Positions 7,100 through 14,946 of a stretch of 33,269 nucleotides of DNA are shown here, one piece after another. Each line of letters begins with the position of its first letter. Position 1 is the stretch's first letter. The notes under the pieces were generated by a model. It saw only the letters and a program-made list of their open reading frames with translations, searched no databases and was not told the DNA's origin. Source of the stretch: an uncultured Parabacteroides sp. (GTDB lineage Bacteria; Bacteroidota; Bacteroidia; Bacteroidales; Tannerellaceae); assembly GCA_910577325.1 (NCBI GenBank), contig CAJTMR010000032.1, forward strand, positions 1 to 33,269, read 5' to 3'. The translations under genes were made by a program, and so were the position numbers.

Positions 7100-9538
7100 T
7101 TATCGGATGTTCGCGATCGATATGATGTCGGCGAAGACTCCGGCCGCCGTAACGTCGGCTCCGGCTCCATAGCCTTTGATAATCATCGGATACTCGTGGT
7201 ATCTCTCGGTAGAGATCATGATGATGTTGTTGCTGCCCTCCAACTCGTAGAACGGGTGGTTGGTATCCACCTCCTGCAAACCGACTTCGCAGGCTCCGTT
7301 TTCCATCTTGGCGACGAAACGGAAACGCTTGCCTTCCGCTTCCAATTGCTGGCGCTTTTCTTCGAACTGGGTATCCAGGTCTCGTATGTCGCGCCAGAAA
7401 TCGTCCTGCGAGCCTTCGAAGTAGCTTTCGGGAATGAAAAGGTTGCGTTTCACGTCTTCCTGTTCCACTTTGTATCCGGCTTCGCGTGCCAGGATTACCA
7501 GTTTGCGTATCACGTCCTTTCCGCTCAGGTCGATACGGGGGTCCGGTTCGGAATATCCTTCTTCTTTCGCCATTAGGATCGCTTTGCTGAAAGGAATGTC
7601 TGCGCTCAACGTATTGAAGATGTAGTTGAGCGTGCCGGAAAGGACAGCCTCCAGTTTCAGGATATGGTCGCCGCTGTTGATCAGGTCGTTCATTGTGTTG
7701 ATGATCGGCAGTCCGGCCCCGACGTTCGTTTCGAAGAGGAACTTGATGCCGTGGTGGCGGGCTGCCTCTTTCAGTTTGATATAGTTTTCGTATGAAGAGG
7801 ATGCGGCGATTTTGTTTGCCGTGACCACAGACACGTTGTTGTTCAGCAATTCCTCGTAAAGGTCGGATACTGCCTGATTGGCCGTGCAGTCCACGAATAC
7901 CGAGTTAAAGATATTCATCTTTAGTATCTCTTCTTTCAGATGTTCGGGCGAACTTTCCTGTCCGTTCTTTTTCAGTTCGTCGATGCAGGTTTCCAGTTTC
8001 AGCCCTTCACGGCAGAAGATGGCATGCTTACTATTGGCGATGCCGACCACATTCAGCTTCAGTCCGTTCTGTTGCATCAGCTTCGGTTGCTGGATGCGGA
8101 TCTGTTCCAGCAGGTTACCACCGACCGTACCGACACCCGCGATGAAAAGGTTCAGGACCTTGTATTGAGAAAGAAAAAAGGAGTCGTGGATCGAGTTTAA
8201 CGCTTTGCGCAGGTATTGCCGCTTGATGACGAACGAGATGTTCGTTTCGGAAGCCCCTTGTGCACAGGCGATCACGCTGATCCCCGCGCTGCCCAGTGTT
8301 CCGAACAACTTGCCGGCAATTCCTGGAGTGCGCTTCATGTTTTCGCCTACGATTGCGACGGTTGCCAGGTCCTTTTCTGCTACCGTGTCGCTCATGTCAC
8401 CTTGAGCGCGTTCGAGTGCGAACTCTTCGTCCAGGACCTTGACCGCCAGGTCTGCGTCTGCATTCCGGACGGCAAATGTCGTGTTGTTTTCCGAGCTTGC
8501 CTGTGACACCATGAACACGCTGATGCCGTTTTTCGCCAGTGTCTTGAAAATACGGTAGTTGACGCCGATTACGCCGACCATACCCAGGCCTTGCACCGTG
8601 ATCAGGCAAGTATCGTTGATAGACGAGATCCCTTTGATCATCGCCTTGCTGTCGTCCGGAACTCGTTCTTTGGAGATATAAGTGCCCCTTGCAGTCGGGT
8701 TGAAGGTATTCAGGATGCGGATAGGTATGTTCTTGTGATAAACCGGGTATATCGTAGGAGGATAAATCACTTTTGCCCCGAAGTTGCACAGTTCCATTGC
8801 TTCGGTGAAGGTCAGCCGGTCGATGACATAAGCCGAACTGATCACACGCGGGTCGGCCGTCATGAAGCCGTCCACATCCGTCCATATCTCCAGCCGGCGT
8901 GCCCCCAGAGCCGTTGCCAGGATGGAGGCGGTGTAGTCGGAACCTCCGCGTCCGAGGTTGGTTACTTCTCCTTCCTTGCTGGAAGAGATGAAACCGGGGA
9001 CCAACGATACTTTAGGCAGCGGGTTGAAAGTCTCTTCGATCAGGCGGTTTGTCGATTCGAAATCGACGATATGCTTGTTGAACTGTTTGACCGTTTTGAT
9101 GAATTTGCGTGAGTCGAACAGCTTCGCTTCGTTTATCACGTTCGAAACAATCAGCGAGGAGATACGTTCGCCGTAGCTGACGATCGTGTCGGAAGTCTTG
9201 GCCGACAGGTCGCTGATGAGGTACACTCCTTTGTAAATATTACCCAGCTCGTCGAGCAGGGCCATTACCTGCTTTTGCACTTCGATCCGCTTTGTCTTGT
9301 CGGGGATGACCCCTTGTATAACGTCGAGATGGCGGGTTACGATTTCGGAAAACTCTTTTTCGTAGGCTACATCTCCGTTTGCTGCCATCGAAGCTGTTTT
9401 CAGCAGTTTGTCCGTGATTCCCCCCAAGGCGGATACGACGACGATTACAGGCTCTTCAATGGCCTCTACTATCTTCTTTACACTCAGGATGCTATCCACG
9501 GAACCTACGGACGTTCCGCCGAATTTCAATACTTTCAT
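7100..9538 (-). CDS. thrA: Bifunctional aspartate kinase / homoserine dehydrogenase I
   Basis: The fusion protein catalyses the first step (aspartate to aspartyl phosphate) and the third step (aspartate semialdehyde to homoserine) of threonine synthesis. From the ATG at 9538 it has 812 residues, the usual length; an upstream ATG at 9595 would add 19 unrelated residues inside the leader. The aspartokinase signature KFGGTSVGS is at residues 4-12. Paired ACT-type regulatory domains occupy roughly 310-455 (GLGMVGVIGVNYRIFKTLAKNGISV; GIAGKLFGTLGSAGISVIACAQGASE). The dehydrogenase half starts near 460 with LFIAGVGTVGGNLL as the dinucleotide fold. It is the first gene of the operon, placed behind a leader that looks like a threonine attenuator. 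Feedback inhibition by threonine is expected from the ACT domains. Confidence 0.97.
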   Translation of the reverse strand: MKVLKFGGTSVGSVDSILSVKKIVEAIEEPVIVVVSALGGITDKLLKTASMAANGDVAYEKEFSEIVTRHLDVIQGVIPDKTKRIEVQKQVMALLDELGNIYKGVYLISDLSAKTSDTIVSYGERISSLIVSNVINEAKLFDSRKFIKTVKQFNKHIVDFESTNRLIEETFNPLPKVSLVPGFISSSKEGEVTNLGRGGSDYTASILATALGARRLEIWTDVDGFMTADPRVISSAYVIDRLTFTEAMELCNFGAKVIYPPTIYPVYHKNIPIRILNTFNPTARGTYISKERVPDDSKAMIKGISSINDTCLITVQGLGMVGVIGVNYRIFKTLAKNGISVFMVSQASSENNTTFAVRNADADLAVKVLDEEFALERAQGDMSDTVAEKDLATVAIVGENMKRTPGIAGKLFGTLGSAGISVIACAQGASETNISFVIKRQYLRKALNSIHDSFFLSQYKVLNLFIAGVGTVGGNLLEQIRIQQPKLMQQNGLKLNVVGIANSKHAIFCREGLKLETCIDELKKNGQESSPEHLKEEILKMNIFNSVFVDCTANQAVSDLYEELLNNNVSVVTANKIAASSSYENYIKLKEAARHHGIKFLFETNVGAGLPIINTMNDLINSGDHILKLEAVLSGTLNYIFNTLSADIPFSKAILMAKEEGYSEPDPRIDLSGKDVIRKLVILAREAGYKVEQEDVKRNLFIPESYFEGSQDDFWRDIRDLDTQFEEKRQQLEAEGKRFRFVAKMENGACEVGLQEVDTNHPFYELEGSNNIIMISTERYHEYPMIIKGYGAGADVTAAGVFADIISIANIR

Positions 9539-9551
9539 CGATATGTATTTA

Positions 9552-9571
9552 TTTAGTTGACAATTGTCAAC
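9552..9571. repeat. Perfect palindrome 13 bases before thrA ATG
   Basis: GTTGACAATTGTCAAC at 9556-9571 is a perfect 16-base palindrome. Read on the minus strand, 9552-9566 is CAATTGTCAACTAAA, and 13 bases separate it from the thrA ATG. A 15-base copy with one difference lies 12 bases before the lpxA ATG (26366-26380). It may be a dispersed extragenic repeat or part of a translation-initiation region. Confidence 0.6.
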
Positions 9572-9650
9572 CGGCAGTCGGCGGTCTGAAAACAAAACCG
9601 TATGCCGGTTAGTAGGAATGTCAGTTATTTACTGCTTATTGATTGATTTG

Positions 9651-9710
9651 AAAAAAACGCAAGTGCAATGTGAGAATTGCGATAATGCGGCGACCACGTC
9701 TCCGCACTTG
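9651..9710 (-). terminator. Attenuator hairpins of the threonine operon leader
   Basis: On the minus strand a run of seven T (9651-9657) follows a set of mutually exclusive pairings. CGCAA (9658-9662) can pair with TTGCG (9677-9681) to form the terminator stem. GCAAT (9665-9669) can pair with ATTGC (9676-9680). CAAGTGC (9660-9666) can pair with GCACTTG (9704-9710). GCGG (9687-9690) can pair with CCGC (9702-9705), extended inside by GAC/GTC. The first RNA strand of the set begins 14 bases after the leader-peptide stop codon, within reach of a ribosome stalled near the end of the leader. That is the geometry of classical attenuation. Confidence 0.7.
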
Positions 9711-9724
9711 TCTGTTTGTATATG

Positions 9725-9787
9725 CTAAACCCCCCAAGGGGTCATTGTCAGTGCCCAGGTATGATATGTGAAACCTGTTAATGTCAT
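9725..9787 (-). CDS. Threonine operon leader peptide (thrL-like)
   Basis: A 20-codon ORF, MTLTGFTYHTWALTMTPWGV, starts at 9787 and stops with TAG at 9725. Six of 20 residues are threonine (positions 2, 4, 7, 10, 14 and 16), far above chance, with ACA and ACC codons. The start follows an A-rich segment as is usual in Bacteroidetes. It lies 186 bases before thrA and directly ahead of alternative hairpins ending in seven T. The inferred role is to sense charged tRNA-Thr: with threonine scarce, ribosomes stall and the terminator does not form. No isoleucine codons are present, unlike the enterobacterial thrL. The reading is from sequence alone and I know of no experimental confirmation. Confidence 0.75.
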   Translation of the reverse strand: MTLTGFTYHTWALTMTPWGV

Positions 9788-9820
9788 TTGCGATTTTCTT
9801 TGTATTTATATTTGCATCGG

Positions 9821-9849
9821 CAATATTACGCATTATTTTTCAAATGCAA
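9821..9849 (-). promoter_or_regulatory. Predicted promoter of the threonine operon
   Basis: On the minus strand TTG (9847-9849) and TAATATTG (9821-9828) are 18 bases apart. The -7 box differs from TAnnTTTG at one position. Transcription would begin near 9814, about 27 bases before the leader-peptide ATG. Confidence 0.45.
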
Positions 9850-9970
9850 GCATTTTTTTTGCTGAAAGTTGAAATTTGGCGGAAAAAAGCCCAGGAATGA
9901 TCCCCTTGACTGTTCTGTTTTTTTATAATATGAATATTTTTCAGCCATTTTGATTAAAAAATATCTTGTT

Positions 9971-10003
9971 TTTGTTTGATTAATTATAAATTTAATATAT
10001 TTG
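9971..10003 (+). promoter_or_regulatory. Promoter of susCD
   Basis: There are two overlapping -33 candidates, TTTG at 9971-9974 and 9975-9978, and a perfect -7 box TATATTTG at 9996-10003, giving spacers of 21 or 17 bases. This fits the Bacteroidetes primary-sigma promoter. Transcription would begin near 10010, leaving a leader of about 95 bases before the susC ATG at 10105. Confidence 0.7.
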
Positions 10004-10104
10004 TGGCTATTAGTGTGTCGAATACAATGTCCTGTTAAAACTGTCTCCTGTTTGTACAGGCCAATGTTATTCAATTAGGAATTTTTTATTTAAATCTATT
10101 GATT

Positions 10105-13100
10105 ATGAAGAGGTTCATTTGGATTCTTTTTGTAATGTCCTTATGGGGACATTTGCTGATGGCACAGGAAAAGACTGTGTCGGGTGTTGTGATTTCTACC
10201 GAAGACGGTTTGCCGATGATCGGTGTGGCTGTGGTAGACAAGCAGACGATGAACGGCGTAACCACCGACGAGAAAGGGGAGTTTTCGATGATTGTCTCTC
10301 CCCGTACAAAAACACTCCATCTTTCTTATTTGGGCTATAAGACGAAAGAGGTCGTCATCACCGGTCGCAGCATGAAGATCGAAATGGAACCGGACGTGGT
10401 GGCAATCGACGAGGTGATGGTTGTCGCCTATGGTACGGGCAAGAAATCGACCTTTACGGGTTCGGCCAGCGTAGTCAAGAAAGAATCGCTGGAAAAAATC
10501 AAGGCTTCCAACGTGACTCAGGCTTTGCAAGGGCAGAGCAGTGGTGTGCAGGTTGTCAACAATTCCGGTGAGCCGGGGGCCGACGCGACGATTATGATCC
10601 GCGGCATCGGGTCCATGAACGCTTCCAGTTCTCCGCTTTATGTGGTCGACGGAACAGCCTACGACGGTTATCTGAATGCGATCAACCCGAACGATATCGA
10701 GTCCATGACCATCCTGAAAGATGCTTCGGCCACCGCCTTGTACGGCTCGCGTGCAGCCAATGGCGTCGTGATGATCACGACCCGCAAGGGCGCCAGCGAA
10801 AAAGGCCAGATCAATTTCCGTTCGACTTGGGGGTTCTCCAGTTTGGCTGTAGGATTGCCGGATCAACTGTCGCCGGATCAACTGTCGCAATTGACTTGGC
10901 GTGCTTTGTATAATGGCTATCTGGATTCTGGGTATCGGGATGAAGATTCCCGTTCCTATGCGTCTTATTATGTGATGGGCGAATTCGGTAATAATCCTTA
11001 TAGTGTCGACATGCCGGTCGGGACGGATGGTAAGATGGACCCCAATGCGAAATTGAATTATTGGGGAGATTGGAGAAACGCTTTGTTGAAATCCCGTTTG
11101 CGTCAGGAATATACGATAGACTTCAGCGGTAAGAATAAAAAAGCCGACTATTTTATATCTGCCGGTTACCTGAACGATAAAGGTGTCTTTTCTATCCAGC
11201 GTTTCGAACGCTATTCTACACGTGCAAACTTGAACTATAGTGTAAATAAATGGTTGAGGGTCGGGACCAACATCAGTTTGTCTCATAGCGTGCGTGAAGG
11301 GTCTGCCGGTGATCAGACCGTATGGCTTTTGCGTACGATGCCGACATTGTATCCTATTTATGAATGGGACGGGGCGACGAATGCTTATAGGTTGGACAAG
11401 AACGGTAATCGCATTTTGGATTATGGAAACTACCGTACATCATGGAGTGGAACCAACCCGCTGGCTGATGATACTTATAACAAGGCTCCTTGGACGCATG
11501 ACGATGTATCCAATCGTACTTTTTTTGAAATAACATTCATTCCGGGATTGAAATGGCGCACCAATTTCAGTGTGGATTTTTATCAGTATAATTATGATGG
11601 CTATGTGAACAGCGAATATGGTTTTGCCGCCGGTTACAAAGGTTCAGCCTATAAGGAAAGTGACCGGAATCTTTCTTATACGATCAATAATCTGTTGACT
11701 TATGAGAAATCTTTCGGAGATCATTCTTTGTCCGTTTTATTGGGACAGGAAGCCTATGCCTTGGAATTTAAACAGTTGTCTGCCGAAAAGCAGGGATTCC
11801 CTTTTCCCGGTGTTACGGAGATCGGTTCGGCTGCCGTGATGAGCAGCATGAATTCTTATACCAACAAATATCGTTTGTTAAGCTGGTTGAGCCGTGTCGA
11901 ATATGATTATAAAGACCGTTACTATGTTTCCGGTAGTTTCCGTACGGACGGCTCTTCCCGTTTCCACCCGGATAACCGCTGGGGGCAGTTCTGGTCTTTG
12001 GGTGGTTCGTGGAGAATTTCCAATGAAGAATTTATGAAACCTTGCAGCTCCTGGTTGGATAATTTGAAACTCAAAGCCAGCTATGGTGCTGTCGGTAATG
12101 ATAACTTGGGAACCTATTATGCTTATCAAGGCTTGTATGCGACAGGTATGAACAACTACCGGGATCCGGGTGTCATGATCAGCCGTTTGTCAAACAAGGA
12201 TTTGAAATGGGAGACGAATTTGCAGTTCAATGTCGGGTTGGATTTTGCCGTGCTTAATAAATTGAGCGGTAGTGTCGAATGGTTCAGCCGTAAGTCTAAA
12301 GACCTGTTGTTTACTTTGCCGATGGCTCCGTCTACCGGTATGAGCGGTATTGACCGTAATATCGGCGACGTTAAGAACCAGGGGGTTGAATTCTCTTTGA
12401 ATTATGCTGCTATATCCAACAAAGATTTTAAATGGACCATCGATTTGAACGGGACTTCTTATAAGAACCGTATAACCAAGTTGCCGCAGGCCGAAATCAA
12501 TGCCGGTGTCTTCAAATGGCGTGAAGGCCAATCCCGCTATAATTTCTGGGGAATCGAGTATGCAGGCGTGAATCCTGAAACCGGTAACGACCAGTATTGG
12601 AAAACGATTTACGAAACAAACGACAAAGGAGAGAAAGTCGTGAAGGAACGGGTAAAGACTGAAAATTATAATGAGGTGACGAGCGACAGCCAGCAGAAAT
12701 ACTTAGGCGATGCCATTCCGAAATTGTTCGGGGGCTTTACCAATAACTTTTCATATAAAGGTATCGATCTTTCTTTCATGATCTATTACAGTATCGGCGG
12801 CAAGCTGTATGACAGCGACTATGCGCAATCCATGTATTACCGGAGAGGCTATAGCATGCACCCGGATATGTTGGATTCTTGGACTCCTGAAAATCCGAAT
12901 GCCGAATTCCCTCGTTTGACCACCTACTATAATTATGCAAATTATATGAGTTCCTATACTTCCAAATTCATATTCAACAACTCTTTTGCGAGGTTGAGGA
13001 ATGTGACGTTGGGATATACGTTGCCTAAAAATTTCACGAAGAAGTTCCAGGTTAATTCATTGCGTTTGTTCGTTCAGGGGGATAACTTGGTTACGGTTGG

Positions 13101-13209
13101 TAGTGCGGCCCGTCGTGGTACGGACCCGGAACAAAGCATCTCCGGAACGACCGCCAACCGGTTCCCGGTGACGAAGTCCGTTTCATTCGGTCTGCAACTT
13201 AATTTGTAA
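10105..13209 (+). CDS. SusC/RagA-type TonB-dependent outer membrane receptor
   Basis: This 1034-residue protein imports an unknown glycan or peptide nutrient across the outer membrane with its SusD partner. It has a signal peptide (about residues 1-22, ending MAQ) and a carboxypeptidase-regulatory-like domain (about 25-105, VSGVVISTEDGLPMIGVAV...LHLSYLGYKTKEV). The SusC signature EVMVVAYGTGKKSTFTGS precedes the plug domain (about 115-230, with VTQALQGQSSGVQVV, IMIRGIGSMN and LYGSRAANGVVMITTRKG). A beta-barrel runs to a C-terminal aromatic/hydrophobic strand (VSFGLQLNL). The ATG at 10105 was chosen over an in-frame TTG six bases upstream. No sigma/anti-sigma pair, hybrid two-component regulator or glycoside hydrolase accompanies it. 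Confidence 0.95.
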   Translation: MKRFIWILFVMSLWGHLLMAQEKTVSGVVISTEDGLPMIGVAVVDKQTMNGVTTDEKGEFSMIVSPRTKTLHLSYLGYKTKEVVITGRSMKIEMEPDVVAIDEVMVVAYGTGKKSTFTGSASVVKKESLEKIKASNVTQALQGQSSGVQVVNNSGEPGADATIMIRGIGSMNASSSPLYVVDGTAYDGYLNAINPNDIESMTILKDASATALYGSRAANGVVMITTRKGASEKGQINFRSTWGFSSLAVGLPDQLSPDQLSQLTWRALYNGYLDSGYRDEDSRSYASYYVMGEFGNNPYSVDMPVGTDGKMDPNAKLNYWGDWRNALLKSRLRQEYTIDFSGKNKKADYFISAGYLNDKGVFSIQRFERYSTRANLNYSVNKWLRVGTNISLSHSVREGSAGDQTVWLLRTMPTLYPIYEWDGATNAYRLDKNGNRILDYGNYRTSWSGTNPLADDTYNKAPWTHDDVSNRTFFEITFIPGLKWRTNFSVDFYQYNYDGYVNSEYGFAAGYKGSAYKESDRNLSYTINNLLTYEKSFGDHSLSVLLGQEAYALEFKQLSAEKQGFPFPGVTEIGSAAVMSSMNSYTNKYRLLSWLSRVEYDYKDRYYVSGSFRTDGSSRFHPDNRWGQFWSLGGSWRISNEEFMKPCSSWLDNLKLKASYGAVGNDNLGTYYAYQGLYATGMNNYRDPGVMISRLSNKDLKWETNLQFNVGLDFAVLNKLSGSVEWFSRKSKDLLFTLPMAPSTGMSGIDRNIGDVKNQGVEFSLNYAAISNKDFKWTIDLNGTSYKNRITKLPQAEINAGVFKWREGQSRYNFWGIEYAGVNPETGNDQYWKTIYETNDKGEKVVKERVKTENYNEVTSDSQQKYLGDAIPKLFGGFTNNFSYKGIDLSFMIYYSIGGKLYDSDYAQSMYYRRGYSMHPDMLDSWTPENPNAEFPRLTTYYNYANYMSSYTSKFIFNNSFARLRNVTLGYTLPKNFTKKFQVNSLRLFVQGDNLVTVGSAARRGTDPEQSISGTTANRFPVTKSVSFGLQLNL

Positions 13210-13224
13210 GAAGTCTAATTAATA

Positions 13225-14736
13225 ATGATGAAGAATATGAAATCAAAGAACTATATATTGTCGGTTTTGGCTACAGGTCTCGTGGCGGGAAGTATGGTTT
13301 CCTGTAGTGATTTTTTGGATACGAAACCATCGACATCTGTTGATGATACGGATGTCTTTCAAACGACTTCCGGCGCACAGTCCGCTTTGAATGGTTGTTA
13401 TTATCAAATGCGTGCCTATGGTAGCGGGGGAGCTAACCGGGGCGACGACTACGGTGTACCTTCTATCCAGATGATTTCGGACATGTGCGGTGAAGATGTG
13501 GTGAACAATGGTGGTGGATGGTATTTGTATAACTATAATTATTGGGGAGAAACCCAAGCTAATATTTTCCGTACGAGTCAGTTGTGGACCTTCCATTACC
13601 GTTTGGTCAATAACTTGAATTCCGTAATCACTTATGTCGACGCTTCGGAAGGTGAAGATATAGATAAGCAATATATCAAAGGGCAGGCCTTGGCTTTGCG
13701 AGGATGGGCTTATTTCGATTTGGCCCGTTTGTATCAGCAGACTTATGCTATCGCAAAGGATATGCCGGGTGTACCTATTTATACGGAACCGACTGTAGAC
13801 GGCACACAGGGCAAACCGCGTGGAACGTTGGAAGAAACCTATCGGCAGATCTTGTCTGACCTGACGGCTGCCGAATCGATGTTGGAGGGCTTTGTGCGTA
13901 GTTCCAGCTATCCGAACGTGTTTGACCAAACGGTTGTACAAGGTATTTTGTCTCAAGTTTATCAAGTAATGAATAACTGGGCGAAATCGGAAGAATATGC
14001 TAAAAAAGTGCTGGCGGTTTATCCTTTGACAACTGCGGAAGAGTATGTAAATGGATTTAATGATCATCTTACCAAATCTTGGATTTGGGGTATTAAACAG
14101 ACGGAAGAGCAGAACATGGGCGACTATTCTCCTTTTGCCATGTGGTACAACGGTGATCGTAAATGTTGGACTTTTGCAGGTTTTATCCTTTCTGATCAGT
14201 TTGTGGATTTGTTTGACGAAGATGATATTCGTTTCAAACAATTGGAAAACTGGTCTGCAGGTTCAGGCCAAACGAAAAAAGAATTCTGGATTTCTCATAA
14301 GTTCAGGGATAATGAAGACTGTCGTGGATCGATGGTTGTCATGCGTTCCGATGAAATGTTGCTGAATGCGGCGGAAGCTTGTGCACACCAGGGAAAAGAT
14401 GCGGAAGCGAAAGCACTGCTGTGGCAGCTTCAGGATTTGCGTAATGCTAAGCATACGGAAGCAAATGGCGATGAGCTGATCGAAGCCATCTTGAAAGAAA
14501 GAAGAAAAGAACTTTACGGAGAAGGTTTTTCTCTGTTTGATATGCTTCGGACGCAGAAGGGGCTGGAACGAACCGGCAACCACATGGACTGGGGAGGTTT
14601 GATCACATTACCTGCCAATTCATGGCGGTTTATTTTCCAGTTGCCGGGATCCGAAATGAAGAACAACAAATCTTTGGTCGATGAAGTCTGGCCTGCCGGT
14701 GACCAGAATCCGTTTGACGGGGTTTATGAACCGTAA
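13225..14736 (+). CDS. SusD/RagB-type outer membrane nutrient-binding lipoprotein
   Basis: This 503-residue protein forms the lid of the SusC transporter and binds its substrate at the cell surface. It carries a lipoprotein signal peptide with Cys27 in GSMVSC, followed by the SusD start SDFLDTKPSTSVDDTDVFQT. Helical TPR-like repeats scaffold the family, and the conserved segments GQALALRGWAYFDLARLYQQTYA and AILKERRKELYGEGFSLFDMLR are visible. It begins 15 bases after susC, so the pair is co-transcribed. A strong terminator follows and no enzyme gene does, so the substrate cannot be guessed from context. Confidence 0.95.
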   Translation: MMKNMKSKNYILSVLATGLVAGSMVSCSDFLDTKPSTSVDDTDVFQTTSGAQSALNGCYYQMRAYGSGGANRGDDYGVPSIQMISDMCGEDVVNNGGGWYLYNYNYWGETQANIFRTSQLWTFHYRLVNNLNSVITYVDASEGEDIDKQYIKGQALALRGWAYFDLARLYQQTYAIAKDMPGVPIYTEPTVDGTQGKPRGTLEETYRQILSDLTAAESMLEGFVRSSSYPNVFDQTVVQGILSQVYQVMNNWAKSEEYAKKVLAVYPLTTAEEYVNGFNDHLTKSWIWGIKQTEEQNMGDYSPFAMWYNGDRKCWTFAGFILSDQFVDLFDEDDIRFKQLENWSAGSGQTKKEFWISHKFRDNEDCRGSMVVMRSDEMLLNAAEACAHQGKDAEAKALLWQLQDLRNAKHTEANGDELIEAILKERRKELYGEGFSLFDMLRTQKGLERTGNHMDWGGLITLPANSWRFIFQLPGSEMKNNKSLVDEVWPAGDQNPFDGVYEP

Positions 14737-14785
14737 GCACATTTAGTCACAAGATCATGCTGAAATAGCTTTTGGCACGAATAGG

Positions 14786-14819
14786 AAAAGGGGCTTTCAA
14801 AGTGTGACAGCCCCTTTTT
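14786..14819 (+). terminator. Terminator of susCD
   Basis: AAAAGGGGCT (14786-14795) pairs with AGCCCCTTTTT (14809-14819) across a 13-base loop, followed by a T-run. It lies about 50 bases past the susD stop codon. It is a classical intrinsic terminator and separates susCD from everything downstream. Confidence 0.85.
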
Positions 14820-14882
14820 CTATATGTGCATTTCGGTAAAAAAATAGTATCTTCAATGTGCCCACAAACAAACTTTATAGCA

Positions 14883-14930
14883 ATGGCTAAGATAGTATTT
14901 GAAGACAAAAATGAAAAACAGACAGAGTAG
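14883..14930 (+). CDS. Possible 15-residue micro-ORF
   Basis: ATG at 14883 opens MAKIVFEDKNEKQTE and ends with TAG at 14928-14930. The codons look like ordinary local coding usage and an A-rich stretch precedes the start. No good -7 box is visible, and it lies between convergent genes behind a terminator. It may be a small protein, the 5' remnant of a lost gene, or chance. Confidence 0.2.
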   Translation: MAKIVFEDKNEKQTE

Positions 14931-14946
14931 GCCGCATGGCATATGG

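Noticed and set aside
9807..9814. Plus-strand TATATTTG box as a second susC promoter
   Set aside because: It matches TAnnTTTG, but its best -33 is only 16 bases away, it would give a leader of about 285 bases, and a better promoter lies at 9971-10003.
9636..9833. 65-codon minus-strand ORF in the thrA leader
   Set aside because: It overlaps the Thr-rich leader peptide and hairpins in another frame, has no family resemblance and runs through the terminator stem. The 20-codon reading explains the layout better.
9826..10074. 82-codon minus-strand ORF upstream of susC
   Set aside because: It is very AT-rich, covers the susC promoter region, and has low-complexity Lys/Asn/Phe content typical of chance frames.
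10141..11286. 381-codon ORF antisense to susC
   Set aside because: It is a shadow of the SusC reading frame; no domain is recognisable and the SusC motifs on the plus strand are unambiguous.
13243..14241. 332-codon ORF antisense to susD
   Set aside because: It is a shadow frame of a clear SusD-family lipoprotein.
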